Shown: positions 41,792 to 52,816 of the stretch, one piece after another
Numbering within the stretch: position 1 is the first letter of the stretch
Layout of the letters: the number at the start of each line of letters is the position of its first letter
Origin: Nocardioides baculatus
GTDB lineage: Bacteria > Actinomycetota > Actinomycetes > Propionibacteriales > Nocardioidaceae
Assembly (NCBI RefSeq): GCF_016735675.1
Contig: NZ_JAERSG010000001.1
Coordinates: 930,001 to 994,000, forward strand
Direction: 5' to 3'
DNA length: 64,000 bases
Program-made: the position numbers and the translations under genes
The notes under the pieces: generated by a model
Database searches by the model: none
The model's input: only the letters and a program-made list of their open reading frames with translations
What the model was told of the DNA's origin: nothing

Positions 41792-43537
41792 GTGCCGGAC
41801 TTCGAGATCGAGGGGAGCCCCGGCAACATCCGGTCCAAGGCCGTCACGATGGAGCAGAAGGGGCAGCTCTTCTACGAGACCGGGGACGCCCTGTCCAAGA
41901 TCGACGTGTCCGGCTGGACCGGACGCGCGGCCGACGAGTTCCGCGAGGCCCACGACCTCGAGCCGGAGCGCTGGTACAAGTCCGGCAACGGCTTCAAGCG
42001 AGCGGCGGCCGGGCTGACGACGTACGCCGGTGCGCTGGAGAACGCGCAGACGCGGGCCGAGTGGGCGCGCAAGGAGTACGAGCGCGGCCAGCAGGAGTCC
42101 GCCGACGCCCGCACGCGGTACGACTCCTACATGGGGCGGATGCGCACCTACTGGGCCAGCGGCGGCACCGACCAGGCCGAGCCCTTCGTCGACTCGGGCA
42201 ACCCGATCCAGCAGGGCGCGCTCGAGGAGCTCGCATCGGCCCGGTCCGACCTCGACAACGCGGCCCACGTCTGCGCGGGTGAGGTGAAGGCGGGATGCGC
42301 CGACGCCCCGGAGGAGCCCAACTGGCTCGAGTCGGGCCTCAAGTTCGTCGGCGGCATCCTCGAGGGGGCCGGCGAGGCGGTCTGGGACCTGCTCACGATG
42401 GTGCCGTTCAGCCCGGTCAACATGGTGATCGACTCCTACAAGCTCGCGACGGGCGACATCACGCCCGAGGAGCTGATGAAGAAGTACGAGCTGTCCGCCG
42501 AGAACGCCTGGGACATGGCCAAGGGCATCTACACCGGCCTGACGACCGATCCGATCGGGTTCGGCAAGGAGCTCGGCAAGTCGCTGCTCGACTGGGACAC
42601 CTGGGCCGACGACCCGGCCCGCGCGATCGGGCACCTGGTCCCCGATGCCATCGCGGCCGTGGCGACCGGCGGTGCCGGCGCGGTGGCGACCCGCGGCGGC
42701 AAGTTCGCGATGGACGGGCTCGACGCCCTCAGCGACATGGGCAAGCTGCGGCACCTCGACGACCTGGGCGACCTGAGGCACGTCGACGACCTCGGCGACC
42801 TGCGCCACCTCGACGGCTTCGACAACAGCCGCATCTACTCGATGATGGACGACGTCCCGCACCGGACGACGTTCTCGCCCGACCAGCTCGGTCGCAGCCA
42901 GGTCACCGACGACCTGCTGTCCCGCCACGGGCTCACCCGCGACGAGGCCATCGACCTCATCAACAAGCCGGTCTCCCACCTGACTCCCGACGAGTGGCGC
43001 ACGATGCGCGCGCTCGAGGGCGACATCGCCAAGCCGGGCCCCGACACCGTGATGCAGAAGGTGGTCTCGCCTGAGGTGGCCGACCGCTACCTCATGGGAC
43101 GCGACCCCGACTTCAACGCCAGCGAGGTCCGCGGGTCGGTGACCCGCGCCGACGACACCAGCCAGCTCGGCACGCCGCAGCAGATCCACGACGGGCTTCG
43201 CCTCGACTACGACAACACCCCGTTCCGAGCCGACGACGACTCGACGCACCTGATCCGCTTCACCACCGACGACCCGCGTTTCGAGTCCCCGACCAACTCG
43301 CAGATGGGCAACCCCACGCACGGGAACTACGACGGATGGAGTGATCCGTTCACCGGCAACGGCTTCACCAAGTCCGGTGACGACATCATCCCCGAGTACC
43401 AGTCCTACCCCGACGCCGCCGGCAACGCCGGAGTACCGATGAGGGACGGTGCCGAGATGTGGGAGGTTCTCCCGGACGGGACGCAGCGCCTGACCGGTGT
43501 GCTGCGCGACGGCGAGTGGATCCCGCAGGGCAACTAG
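41792..43537 (+). CDS. Polymorphic-toxin-like protein with WXG N-terminal domain
   Basis: 581 residues from the GTG at 41792. The first 125 residues form a WXG-type helical domain (W42-T-G44 in SGWTGRAADEF). A hydrophobic, Gly-Ala-rich middle (about 180-310) is typical of proteins that cross or insert in membranes; three 9-residue repeats (LRHLDDLGD-like, 319-345) link to the C-terminal part (about 350-581), which I do not recognise. That end is rich in Asp and aromatic residues and has phrases such as THLIRFTTDDPRF and GAEMWEVLPDG. The architecture (secretion head, linker, variable end, small genes behind) is that of contact-dependent or type VII toxins. Activity unknown. Confidence 0.7.
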   Translation: MPDFEIEGSPGNIRSKAVTMEQKGQLFYETGDALSKIDVSGWTGRAADEFREAHDLEPERWYKSGNGFKRAAAGLTTYAGALENAQTRAEWARKEYERGQQESADARTRYDSYMGRMRTYWASGGTDQAEPFVDSGNPIQQGALEELASARSDLDNAAHVCAGEVKAGCADAPEEPNWLESGLKFVGGILEGAGEAVWDLLTMVPFSPVNMVIDSYKLATGDITPEELMKKYELSAENAWDMAKGIYTGLTTDPIGFGKELGKSLLDWDTWADDPARAIGHLVPDAIAAVATGGAGAVATRGGKFAMDGLDALSDMGKLRHLDDLGDLRHVDDLGDLRHLDGFDNSRIYSMMDDVPHRTTFSPDQLGRSQVTDDLLSRHGLTRDEAIDLINKPVSHLTPDEWRTMRALEGDIAKPGPDTVMQKVVSPEVADRYLMGRDPDFNASEVRGSVTRADDTSQLGTPQQIHDGLRLDYDNTPFRADDDSTHLIRFTTDDPRFESPTNSQMGNPTHGNYDGWSDPFTGNGFTKSGDDIIPEYQSYPDAAGNAGVPMRDGAEMWEVLPDGTQRLTGVLRDGEWIPQGN

Positions 43538-43565
43538 TGGGTCCGGACGTAGAGGGAGCGACGAC

Positions 43566-43955
43566 GTGCAGGTGAGCCGAGCCGAGGGCGAGTACCGCGG
43601 TCGACGCTACGAGCTGCTCTTCCACGGGGACGGCTGGCGCGCGCTGGCCCTCGGCGGCGCTCCGGCGTCGGACTTCCCCGACGCCCTCGAGGCGGGGTCC
43701 AACAGCCGCGGTGACTGGGTCAAGGTGCCGGCCGACCAGGTGGTCTGGTGGCGGGTCGGCGTCAGCGCCCTGTGGAAGGGTGAGCGCGTGGCAGTGGTCG
43801 GACGCGAGGACGGCGGGACAGTCGGCGTGACCACGACAGACCCGCGCCGCGCCGCCCGGCTCGGCATCCCGGGCGACCAGCAGCAGGGTTGGCTCGGGCG
43901 GGCGCCCGTCACCGAGCTCACCGACGTCGAGGTCTCCGAGGAGAAGGTGTCATGA
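43566..43955 (+). CDS. Possible immunity protein (129 residues)
   Basis: GTG start at 43566 with GGGAG upstream, 28 bp after the toxin-like gene. Small, mostly beta protein without signal or membrane segment. Its second half (ALWKGERVAVVGREDGGTVG, then DPRRAARLG and APVTELTDV) aligns with the C-terminal part of the next gene's product, which suggests one small domain used twice. Position directly behind a toxin-like gene is where immunity genes sit. Stop overlaps the next ATG (ATGA). Confidence 0.6.
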   Translation: MQVSRAEGEYRGRRYELLFHGDGWRALALGGAPASDFPDALEAGSNSRGDWVKVPADQVVWWRVGVSALWKGERVAVVGREDGGTVGVTTTDPRRAARLGIPGDQQQGWLGRAPVTELTDVEVSEEKVS

Positions 43956-44791
43956 CCAGCAACGCTCCCGAGCGCATGGTGCTCCAGAAGCTGCTCACGG
44001 CCGACCTCGGCCGGGCGATCGTCGATGACGGTTACGACCACGTCGGCGGCATCGTGGTGAGCGCCCCCGACGCGGCTGCCCTCAACACGCCTGATCTGCT
44101 GCTCCGTGCCTACGGCTTCGACGTCACCGGCCTCGAGTTCGTCGACGTCGTCCGTTTCGAGCTGCCTCCGCTGGCCCAGCTCGTCAACCCCGTCGCGCCC
44201 GACGCCGCGCGGACACCGCTCTACCCGACCGGCTTCCTCCGCGCCGACGTGATCGTCCCCGTCTGGGAGCTGAGCCGTACGCGCTACTCGTTTGGTGCGG
44301 AGTACTGGCGGATCCGGGCCGACGGTGAGCAGAAGTGCCTGTCGGCCTACCAGGGCGTCGCGCGTGGTTGGCGAGGCGCTGCCGGCTGGCGGCCCTGGAG
44401 CCCACTCGTGGGTCCGCGTGCGAGGTGGCGCGACGCGGAGATGGCCGCGGACGTCGTGGGCGACAGCGTCCTGCTCAGCGTGCGCGCCGACGAAGGACCC
44501 CAGGGGTGGGAGCAGGTACGGCCGCAGACCTGGGTCGCAGCCGTCCCCGCCGCCGAGTGCGAGCTCTTCGAGGTCGTCCTCACCGCGACCTGGCGGGGCG
44601 TCCCGGTCCGGATCCTCGAGTCGGGGCCGTCCGGCGCGCGGGTCCTCCTGCTGATCGACGACGCCTCGCGGGCCGAGTCCCTCGGCGCGACCGTCGTCGA
44701 GCCCGGGGTGTTCGAGGCGACGGCAGCGGTCGACGACCTCCTCGACCGGCGCGGCGTGACCAACGAGCTCGCACCGCCCGCCACCACCTGA
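43952..44791 (+). CDS. Toxin-island protein of 279 residues with a C-terminal copy of the small domain
   Basis: The ATG overlaps the previous stop, with GAGGAGAAGG upstream. The N-terminal 170 residues are unrecognised (VVSAPDAAALNTPDLLLRAY; YSFGAEYWRIRADGEQ). The C-terminal 90 residues (TATWRGVPVRILESGPSGAR, LLIDDASRAESLG, ATAAVDDLLD) resemble the preceding 129-residue protein. Possible roles: second immunity protein or a toxin-specific adaptor. The operon ends here, 19 bp from the convergent gene. Confidence 0.6.
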   Translation: MTSNAPERMVLQKLLTADLGRAIVDDGYDHVGGIVVSAPDAAALNTPDLLLRAYGFDVTGLEFVDVVRFELPPLAQLVNPVAPDAARTPLYPTGFLRADVIVPVWELSRTRYSFGAEYWRIRADGEQKCLSAYQGVARGWRGAAGWRPWSPLVGPRARWRDAEMAADVVGDSVLLSVRADEGPQGWEQVRPQTWVAAVPAAECELFEVVLTATWRGVPVRILESGPSGARVLLLIDDASRAESLGATVVEPGVFEATAAVDDLLDRRGVTNELAPPATT

Positions 44792-44810
44792 TGGCGGCAT
44801 CGACGATGCG

Positions 44811-47384
44811 TCACCCCCTGCGTACGGCGGTCACCTTGCCCTTGCGCGAGAGCTCGACGGTCATCAGGACCCGCTTCTTGCCCGGCCTCTTCGCGCAGTA
44901 GGTGAACTCCTGGCCGAGGCGCTGCCACGGCTGGCCGACGCGGAGCATCAGCGCCTTGGCGCGCAGCCCGGTCTCCGCGGCGCGGCTGAAGGAACGGACC
45001 GAGCGACGCAGGCCGGGGTTGCGGCACGAGTCGGGCGCGACACCCCACGACCGCTCCCACGTCTGGAGGTAGGCCTCGGCGCCCCGGCTGAGGTCGGCGC
45101 CGAGAGCGGCCCCGTCGGCGCCCGCCACGTGCTCGACGTCCTCCACCCAGTCGGCGTACATCCCGTAGTGGGCGACGCCGTCGCGGTTGATGTCGAAGAC
45201 CCGCTCGCCGCTGCGCTGCTGGCTGATCGTGACGCCGTCGAGCCCCGTGAAGGGGTACGTCACGGGGTCGGGCGCGTCGGCGCCGCGGGGGTCGCCCTGG
45301 GCGCCGAAGCCGTTCATGTCCGAGCCGAAGCCGAAGCCGAAGTAGAACCTCTTGTCGGTCCAGCCGAGGTGCTGGCGCCACTTCTCCACGAAGCCGGTCG
45401 AGTCGCCGGCGTAGGGCGCCACGAACCCGCCGAGCCGGTAGATCCGCGGGTAGGCGTCGGGGGTCGACCACGAGTGCGACGACACGACACCGACCGGACG
45501 GCCGGCGGCCTGCTGCTGCTCCATGTAGTCGAGGGCGGCGTTGCGGCCGGCGACGCTCATGTGGTCGGGGTCGAAGAGGATCTTCTGGTCGATCATCGCC
45601 GACAGCAGTCGCCGGCCGAGCGGGCTGAGGCCGAGCTGGTTGCAGTGCGGGCCCTTCGGATAGATCGGTGCCGGCTGCACGCCGAGGTCGCCGAAGAGCT
45701 TCCAGATCGCGCCGAAGATGGCGTCCTGGTCGGGCGTACCCTGCGGCGGGCTGCCGAGGTCGCCGAGGTTGGGCGACTGGAGCCGGTCCTCGGTGCCGGG
45801 GGCATAGCTCGTCGGGCAGGTCTGCATCCGCAGGAACGACCCGGTGCTGAGGAAGTTGGCGCTGTTCGTCAGCGTCCCGGTCGAGCCGGCGTCGCCGGCC
45901 ACGCCGGTGAAGGCGTTGTCGAACTTGTTGGTGAGCTCCATCTGGCTGACACCGAGCTCCTTCATCTCGGCGAGCTCGGCGAGCATCTGCTCCTCGGTGC
46001 ACGTCGGCCGCCCGAGCTGGACGTTGCAGCCCAGCGGGACCGACGTCTCCATGCCCATCACCACCGCCAGCTTGCCGGCGTTGATGACCTTGCGGGCCTC
46101 GAAGGGGTTGGTGACGATCCGGTACCAGCCGCGGCCCGGACCGCCGTACTGCGCGTCGATGTAGTCCTGCATCGCGCGCATGTCGGCGGCCTGGAGCCGC
46201 ACGGAGTCGCGGTCGTCGCAGGAGTTCTTCTTGAGCGGGTAGACGGTGCAGAGGATGTGGTTCTCGGTGAGCAGGCTGGTGTGGATCCGCAGTCCCGCGC
46301 GCCACGACCGCTCGAGCCACTTGTAGTAGACCTGCTGGTGCGTCAGCGAGTGCGGGTTGGGCCAGTAGGAGAACGTCGGCCAGCCCACCGGGTCGTGGCC
46401 GGACCCGGGCGTCCGGTCGGCGAGCACGTCCTCGAGGGCCGCGCCGCGGCCGTCGGCGAGCTGGTGGTCGGGGCAGTCGACCAGCGCGGCGGCGGCGCCG
46501 TACTTGTGGAACGGCGGGCTGCAGATGACCCGGCCGCCGAGGAACTCGTGGGTCTGGCCGTGCACGTGCGGATCGACGTAGCCGCGGACCTCCTGGAAGC
46601 CGGTGACGCCTCCGAACGGACGCCCGCTGACGTTGGTCTCGACCTCGGGGAACGCCGCGCAGCCCTCGGTGCGGCGCAGGGCGAAGGCCTCGGCGGTGCC
46701 GGTGGCGAAGCCGCCGCCGGACGACCGCAGCGCGCGGCCGTCCGCGAGGGTGAAGGTGAACCGTCCCCGGCCGGCCTCGCGCACCGTCCAGTCCGACTCC
46801 GGCGACGGCGCTGCCGCCCAGGTGGCGCCGCTTCCCGCGGCGGCGAGGAACGTGCGGTCGGGGGCGTAGAGGAGGTAGCTGCCGAGGCCGGTGGCCTGGA
46901 AGGTGATCGACTGACCGCCCAGCGAGTAGCAGCCGCCGGCCATGGCGTACACGCTCTCGGGGACGCGCAGGCGCTTGCTCCGGAGGGGTACGCCGACCAG
47001 TCGAGGTTCGCGCTGGGTGCGCTGCGCGGCGACGCGCGAGCGGCTGGCAGCACGCTGGGCCGGGGTCGTGCGGTCCGGCGCGGCAGTCGCCTCGCCGCTG
47101 CGGCTGATGGCGTTCTTGGTGGCCGGGTCGTTGTGGACGTGGCCGTCGTCGGCGCGGCTCGCGGTGCCGGCGAGCTGGGCGATCGCGGCGGCACCGGGGT
47201 CGGTGATCGGAGCCGGGCCGGCCACGGCCTCGGCGCGGGCGCGCACCTCGGCGTCGTACGTCGAGAAGAGGTTGGCGGACGGCAGGCCGCCCGGCGCGGC
47301 GGACAGTACCCCGGTGACCAGGAGCCCGCCGGCTGCCAGCACGGAGAGGAGGGTGCGGCGGAGGTGGCGGGGAGTCTGGGTCAC
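44811..47384 (-). CDS. Secreted metal-dependent amidohydrolase-like protein
   Basis: 857 residues from the GTG at 47384 (GAGGA upstream). Signal peptide to about residue 35 (hydrophobic LLSVLAAGGLLVTGVLSA). The middle has a small beta-trefoil-like region (about 150-230), then a TIM-barrel-like part with possible metal ligands: YVDPHVHGQTHEF (His-x-His), VVMGMETS, FDPDHMSVAGR and VVSSHSWSTP, reminiscent of membrane dipeptidase (M19) or amidohydrolase enzymes. Many Cys suggest disulfides. The end is basic (KRPGKKRVLMTVELSRKGKV). Substrate unknown; possibly a peptide or cell-wall fragment. Confidence 0.65.
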   Translation of the reverse strand: MTQTPRHLRRTLLSVLAAGGLLVTGVLSAAPGGLPSANLFSTYDAEVRARAEAVAGPAPITDPGAAAIAQLAGTASRADDGHVHNDPATKNAISRSGEATAAPDRTTPAQRAASRSRVAAQRTQREPRLVGVPLRSKRLRVPESVYAMAGGCYSLGGQSITFQATGLGSYLLYAPDRTFLAAAGSGATWAAAPSPESDWTVREAGRGRFTFTLADGRALRSSGGGFATGTAEAFALRRTEGCAAFPEVETNVSGRPFGGVTGFQEVRGYVDPHVHGQTHEFLGGRVICSPPFHKYGAAAALVDCPDHQLADGRGAALEDVLADRTPGSGHDPVGWPTFSYWPNPHSLTHQQVYYKWLERSWRAGLRIHTSLLTENHILCTVYPLKKNSCDDRDSVRLQAADMRAMQDYIDAQYGGPGRGWYRIVTNPFEARKVINAGKLAVVMGMETSVPLGCNVQLGRPTCTEEQMLAELAEMKELGVSQMELTNKFDNAFTGVAGDAGSTGTLTNSANFLSTGSFLRMQTCPTSYAPGTEDRLQSPNLGDLGSPPQGTPDQDAIFGAIWKLFGDLGVQPAPIYPKGPHCNQLGLSPLGRRLLSAMIDQKILFDPDHMSVAGRNAALDYMEQQQAAGRPVGVVSSHSWSTPDAYPRIYRLGGFVAPYAGDSTGFVEKWRQHLGWTDKRFYFGFGFGSDMNGFGAQGDPRGADAPDPVTYPFTGLDGVTISQQRSGERVFDINRDGVAHYGMYADWVEDVEHVAGADGAALGADLSRGAEAYLQTWERSWGVAPDSCRNPGLRRSVRSFSRAAETGLRAKALMLRVGQPWQRLGQEFTYCAKRPGKKRVLMTVELSRKGKVTAVRRG

Positions 47385-47500
47385 GGCGGTCCTCGAGTCA
47401 CGTCGGGCGGGCGGCAGCATGCGGTGCCTCAGAGGTGCAACGACCGTCGCCCGCGTCGGGCTACGCGGCCACCACCCGGCCCGGGCGTAGCCTCGGCGCC

Positions 47501-48034
47501 GTGCGGGCATGGGTGGTGGTGCTGGTGGCGGTCGCCGCGATGCTCGCCCCGGTGTCGGTCGTCGCCCCGGCGCAGGCACGACCGGCCGTCGAGACACGTA
47601 CGACGGCGCTGCTCGGACGGCTCTCCATCCCCGCCATCGGCGTGAGTGCGGCGATCATCCCCGTCGGCGTCACGAGGCGGGGCGAGCTCGCGATCGGCCG
47701 CAGCGCGCGCGACGTCTACCGGTGGCGTGACGGCGTCGTCCCGGGCCAGGAGGGCAGCGCCGTGCTGGCGGGCCACACGTGGTCGAAGGGGCCGGGTGTC
47801 TTCGACCGGCTCGGCCGGCTCGAGGTGGGCGACCGGGTCGTCGTCGGTCGCAACCGTTTCGAGGTGACCCGGGTGCGCCGGGTGCGGGACATGTCGCGGA
47901 ACGCGGTCGCGGCACTGTTCTCCGACCGCGGTCCGTCCCGGCTCGTCCTGATCACGTGCGGCGACCGCAACAACACGACGGGCGTCTACCGCAGCCGGAT
48001 CCTCGTCAGCGCGCGGCGGCTGAGCCGCCGCTGA
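47501..48034 (+). CDS. Class E-like sortase
   Basis: 177 residues. N-terminal signal or anchor (5-27), then the sortase barrel with catalytic H92 (LAGHTWS), C153 (LITCGD) and Arg in VYRSR (about 164). Joins surface proteins to the wall or to each other; no LPxTG substrate is encoded in the window that I can see. TAGCCT lies seven bases before the GTG, so the message is probably leaderless. Its 3' end overlaps the convergent IclR gene by 29 bp. Confidence 0.88.
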   Translation: MRAWVVVLVAVAAMLAPVSVVAPAQARPAVETRTTALLGRLSIPAIGVSAAIIPVGVTRRGELAIGRSARDVYRWRDGVVPGQEGSAVLAGHTWSKGPGVFDRLGRLEVGDRVVVGRNRFEVTRVRRVRDMSRNAVAALFSDRGPSRLVLITCGDRNNTTGVYRSRILVSARRLSRR

Positions 48035-48773
48035 CCCGCCTGGTGAGGCGGGCGGCCGTCGCCGTCACGGCCGCCGCGATCGCCGCGACGTCAGTCGAGT
48101 CGTCGCTGGGGAACGTGACCGCCACCCCGGCGACCGGGTGGGAGTTGTGGTCGAGCACGGCCGCCGCGACGCTCCGCAACCCGGGAGTCACCTCCCCGTC
48201 CTCGGTCGCGTGCCCGCGCTGGCGGGTCTCGCCGAGGAGCGAGCGCAGCGCGCTCAACGACGTCGGACCCTTGCCGTGCCGGTCGACGAACGCGCTGCGG
48301 TCCGGGTAGAGCGCGCGCACCTGGCTCGCCGGCAGCGAGGCGAGGATCGTCCGGCCCGACGCCGTGAGGTGCGCGGGGAGGCGTACGCCGACGTCGGTGA
48401 TCAGCGGGGGGCGTCCCGGGGCGCGTTCCTCGATCACGTAGAGGACGTCGCGGCCGTGGAGGACCGCGAGGTGGGCGCCGTGCCCGGTGGTGTCGACCAG
48501 CTCGGCGAGCGGCCTGCGGGCCAGCCGGGCCAGCGGCTCCTGGCGGGTGAACCCGCTGCCCACCTCGAAGGCCGCGACGCCGAGGCCGTAGCGGTGCTCG
48601 TCGGGCAGGTGCACGACGAAGCCCTCGTCGATCATCGTGTTGAGCAGGTGGTAGGCCGTGCTCCGCGGGAGGTCGCACGCGCGCATCACCCGGTCGAGCG
48701 GGACCGGGTCGGCCTGCGTGGCCAGGAACCGCAGCACCCGCAGGGCGCGGGTGGCGGCGGGGACCTGGCTCAC
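48006..48773 (-). CDS. IclR-family transcriptional regulator
   Basis: 255 residues. Winged helix-turn-helix (about 5-65: RALRVLRFLA, LPRSTAYHLLNTMIDEGFV) and a C-terminal ligand-binding domain (about 80-245, LTASGRTILASLP). Only one gene lies between it and hutH-hutU, and IclR proteins near hut genes often control histidine use, so that is the best guess for its target. The start GTG at 48773 has no obvious Shine-Dalgarno. Confidence 0.9.
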   Translation of the reverse strand: MSQVPAATRALRVLRFLATQADPVPLDRVMRACDLPRSTAYHLLNTMIDEGFVVHLPDEHRYGLGVAAFEVGSGFTRQEPLARLARRPLAELVDTTGHGAHLAVLHGRDVLYVIEERAPGRPPLITDVGVRLPAHLTASGRTILASLPASQVRALYPDRSAFVDRHGKGPTSLSALRSLLGETRQRGHATEDGEVTPGLRSVAAAVLDHNSHPVAGVAVTFPSDDSTDVAAIAAAVTATAARLTRRVSGGSAAAR

Positions 48774-48793
48774 GGATCCGTACGGGGTGGTCG

Positions 48794-49396
48794 TCAGGCC
48801 CTGTCGGTGTCGGAGTCCTTGCGGGTGAACCAGCCGCCACCCTCGTCGGTCTTCTCGATCGGCTTGCCCGGCATCTCCTGGGCGCCGCGGGTGCGCTGCG
48901 GGAGGCCGGGAGCGGCCGCCTGCTCGTCGGCGGTGGTCGCGGTGTCCGTGGCGGGCTGCGTCGCGGCCGCCGGCTGCTCCGGTGCGGTCTCGGGTGCGCG
49001 GTTGGCCTCCGAGGGCGGGGTGGGCTGCTGGTCCGTCGTGCCGCCGACCTGGGGCGCGTAGTCGTCGGCCTTGTGGTCGACCCGCGGGTCCAGGCGGTCG
49101 GCATCGCGCACCTGCGCCTCGTGCTCCGCCTCGACCTGCTGGGCGGCGACCTGTGCCTCCTGTGCCTCCGCCTGGGCGCGCTCGGCCTGGAGCCGGGCCT
49201 CCTCGGCCTTCCGCTCGGCCTCGGCGGCCTCCTGCTGGGCCGGCGCGATGGTGCTCTGGGCCCGGGACGCGGCCTGGCCGCGCAGCTCCTCGGCCTGGGC
49301 GATCTTCGCGTCCTTGTTGCGCTTGTTGACGAGGAAGGCCGCGGCTGCCGCGACGACGAGGACGACGACGATGATGACGATGACGGTGGGGGTCAC
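48794..49396 (-). CDS. Single-pass membrane protein with coiled coil
   Basis: 200 residues from the GTG at 49396 (AAGGA upstream). One N-terminal helix (4-24, TVIVIIVVVLVVAAAAAFLV), then a basic patch and a long Glu-Ala-Gln-Arg coiled coil (about 35-95), ending in a Pro-Thr-Ala-rich tail. No enzymatic motif. Resembles small actinobacterial envelope proteins of unknown function. Divergent from hutH. Confidence 0.75.
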   Translation of the reverse strand: MTPTVIVIIVVVLVVAAAAAFLVNKRNKDAKIAQAEELRGQAASRAQSTIAPAQQEAAEAERKAEEARLQAERAQAEAQEAQVAAQQVEAEHEAQVRDADRLDPRVDHKADDYAPQVGGTTDQQPTPPSEANRAPETAPEQPAAATQPATDTATTADEQAAAPGLPQRTRGAQEMPGKPIEKTDEGGGWFTRKDSDTDRA

Positions 49397-49543
49397 GAGA
49401 GTTCCTTCTTCACTTCGACAGGGAAGGCCAGTCTCGCAGCCGGAGGCGTCGTGTCCAGTGCAGCCGCACCCCGGCGGGTGAGTCTCGTATGTCAGACCCT
49501 TCTCCCGACGGCGCGCTGGCGGCGCCCAGCGGCCGGGAGTTTG

Positions 49544-51102
49544 ATGAGCGACATGCAGACCATCCAGGTCGGGGTCGGCCCCGTCTCCTTCGAAGAGCTC
49601 GTCCACGTCGCGCGCGACGGCGCACCCGTCGTCCTGACCGACGAGGCGCTCGGCGCCATCGACCGGGCCCGGGAGGTGATCGAGACCCTCGCCGCGGCCG
49701 AGACGCCGACCTACGGCGTCAGCACCGGCTTCGGTGCCCTCGCCACCCGCCACATCCCCACCGAGATGCGGGCCCAGCTCCAGCGCTCGCTGGTCCGCTC
49801 GCACGCCGCCGGCTCGGGTCCCGAGGTCGAGCGCGAGGTCGTGCGCGGTCTCATGCTGCTGCGTCTCTCGACGCTCGCGACCGGGCACACCGGCGTACGC
49901 CGCGAGACCGCCCAGCTGCTCGCCGGCCTGCTGTCGCACGGGATCACCCCGGTGGTGCGGGAGTACGGCTCGCTCGGCTGCTCCGGTGACCTCGCGCCGC
50001 TCTCGCACTGCGCGCTCGCGCTCATGGGCGAGGGCGAGGTCCGGGACGCCGACGGCACGCTGATGCCTGCCGCCGAGGCCCTCGCCGCGGCCGGCCTCGA
50101 GCCCGTCGAGCTGGTCGCCAAGGAGGGCCTGGCCCTCATCAACGGGACCGACGGCATGCTCGGCATGCTGGTCATGGCGATCACCGACCTGCGGATGCTG
50201 CTGCGCACCGCGGACGTCGCCGCCGCGATGAGCGTCGAGGGCCAGCTCGGCACCGACCGGGTCTTCGCCCCGGAGCTCCAGGCGATCCGACCGCACCCCG
50301 GCCAGGCCCTGTCCGCCGCCAACCTCACCGCGCTGATGGCGGACTCGGCGATCGTCGCGTCGCACCGGACCGGGGACTGCAACCGCGTGCAGGACGCGTA
50401 CTCGCTGCGCTGCTCCCCGCAGGTGCACGGGGCCGCCCGCGACACCGTGGAGCACGCCGCGAGCGTCGCCGGCCGCGAGCTCGCCAGCGCGATCGACAAC
50501 CCCGTCGTCATCGCCGGACCTGATGGGCAGGGAACGGTCGAGTCCAACGGCAACTTCCACGGTGCGCCGATCGCCTACGTCCTCGACTTCCTCGCGATCG
50601 TCGCCGCCGACGTGGCCTCGATCAGCGAGCGCCGCACGGACCGGTTCCTCGACCGTGCCCGCAGCCACGGCCTGCCGCCGTTCCTGGCCTCCGACCCGGG
50701 TGTCGACAGCGGCCACATGATCGCGCAGTACACCCAGGCCGCGATCGTGTCCGAGCTCAAGCGCCTCGCCGTCCCGGCCTCCGTCGACTCGATCCCCTCC
50801 AGTGCCATGCAGGAGGACCACGTGTCGATGGGCTGGAACGCCGCGCGCAAGCTGCGCACGGCCGTCGACGGCCTGTCGCGCGTCATCGCCGTCGAGGTGC
50901 TCACCGCGGCGCGCGCGCTCGACCTGCGCGCCCCGCTGGCACCGTCGCCCGCCACGGCCGCGGTCGTCGCCTTGCTTCGCAGCTCCGGCATCGAGGGCCC
51001 CGGCCCCGACCGCCACCTCTCGCCCGAGATCGAGACCGCCGTCTCGCTCGTCCAGTCCGGCGCGGTCCTCGCCGCCGCCGAGTCCGTGATCGGAGAACTG
51101 CA

Positions 51103-51106
<4 letters not shown>
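49544..51106 (+). CDS. hutH: Histidine ammonia-lyase
   Basis: 520 residues from the ATG at 49544 (GGAG five bases upstream). The cofactor-forming triad is C146-S147-G148 in [14 protein letters not shown]; Cys replaces the usual Ala, as I recall in Streptomyces HutH, and the MIO group can still form. Converts histidine to urocanate and ammonia, the first step of histidine breakdown. The urocanase gene overlaps its stop (GTGA). Confidence 0.96.
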
Positions 51107-52794
<1,688 letters not shown>

Positions 52795-52816
52795 CCGGGA
52801 CTGGCAGGGTGGGGGC

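Noticed and set aside
45129..47645. Plus-strand 838-residue ORF opposite the secreted amidohydrolase-like gene
   Set aside because: Antisense shadow with biased composition; the minus-strand frame has signal peptide and metal-site motifs.
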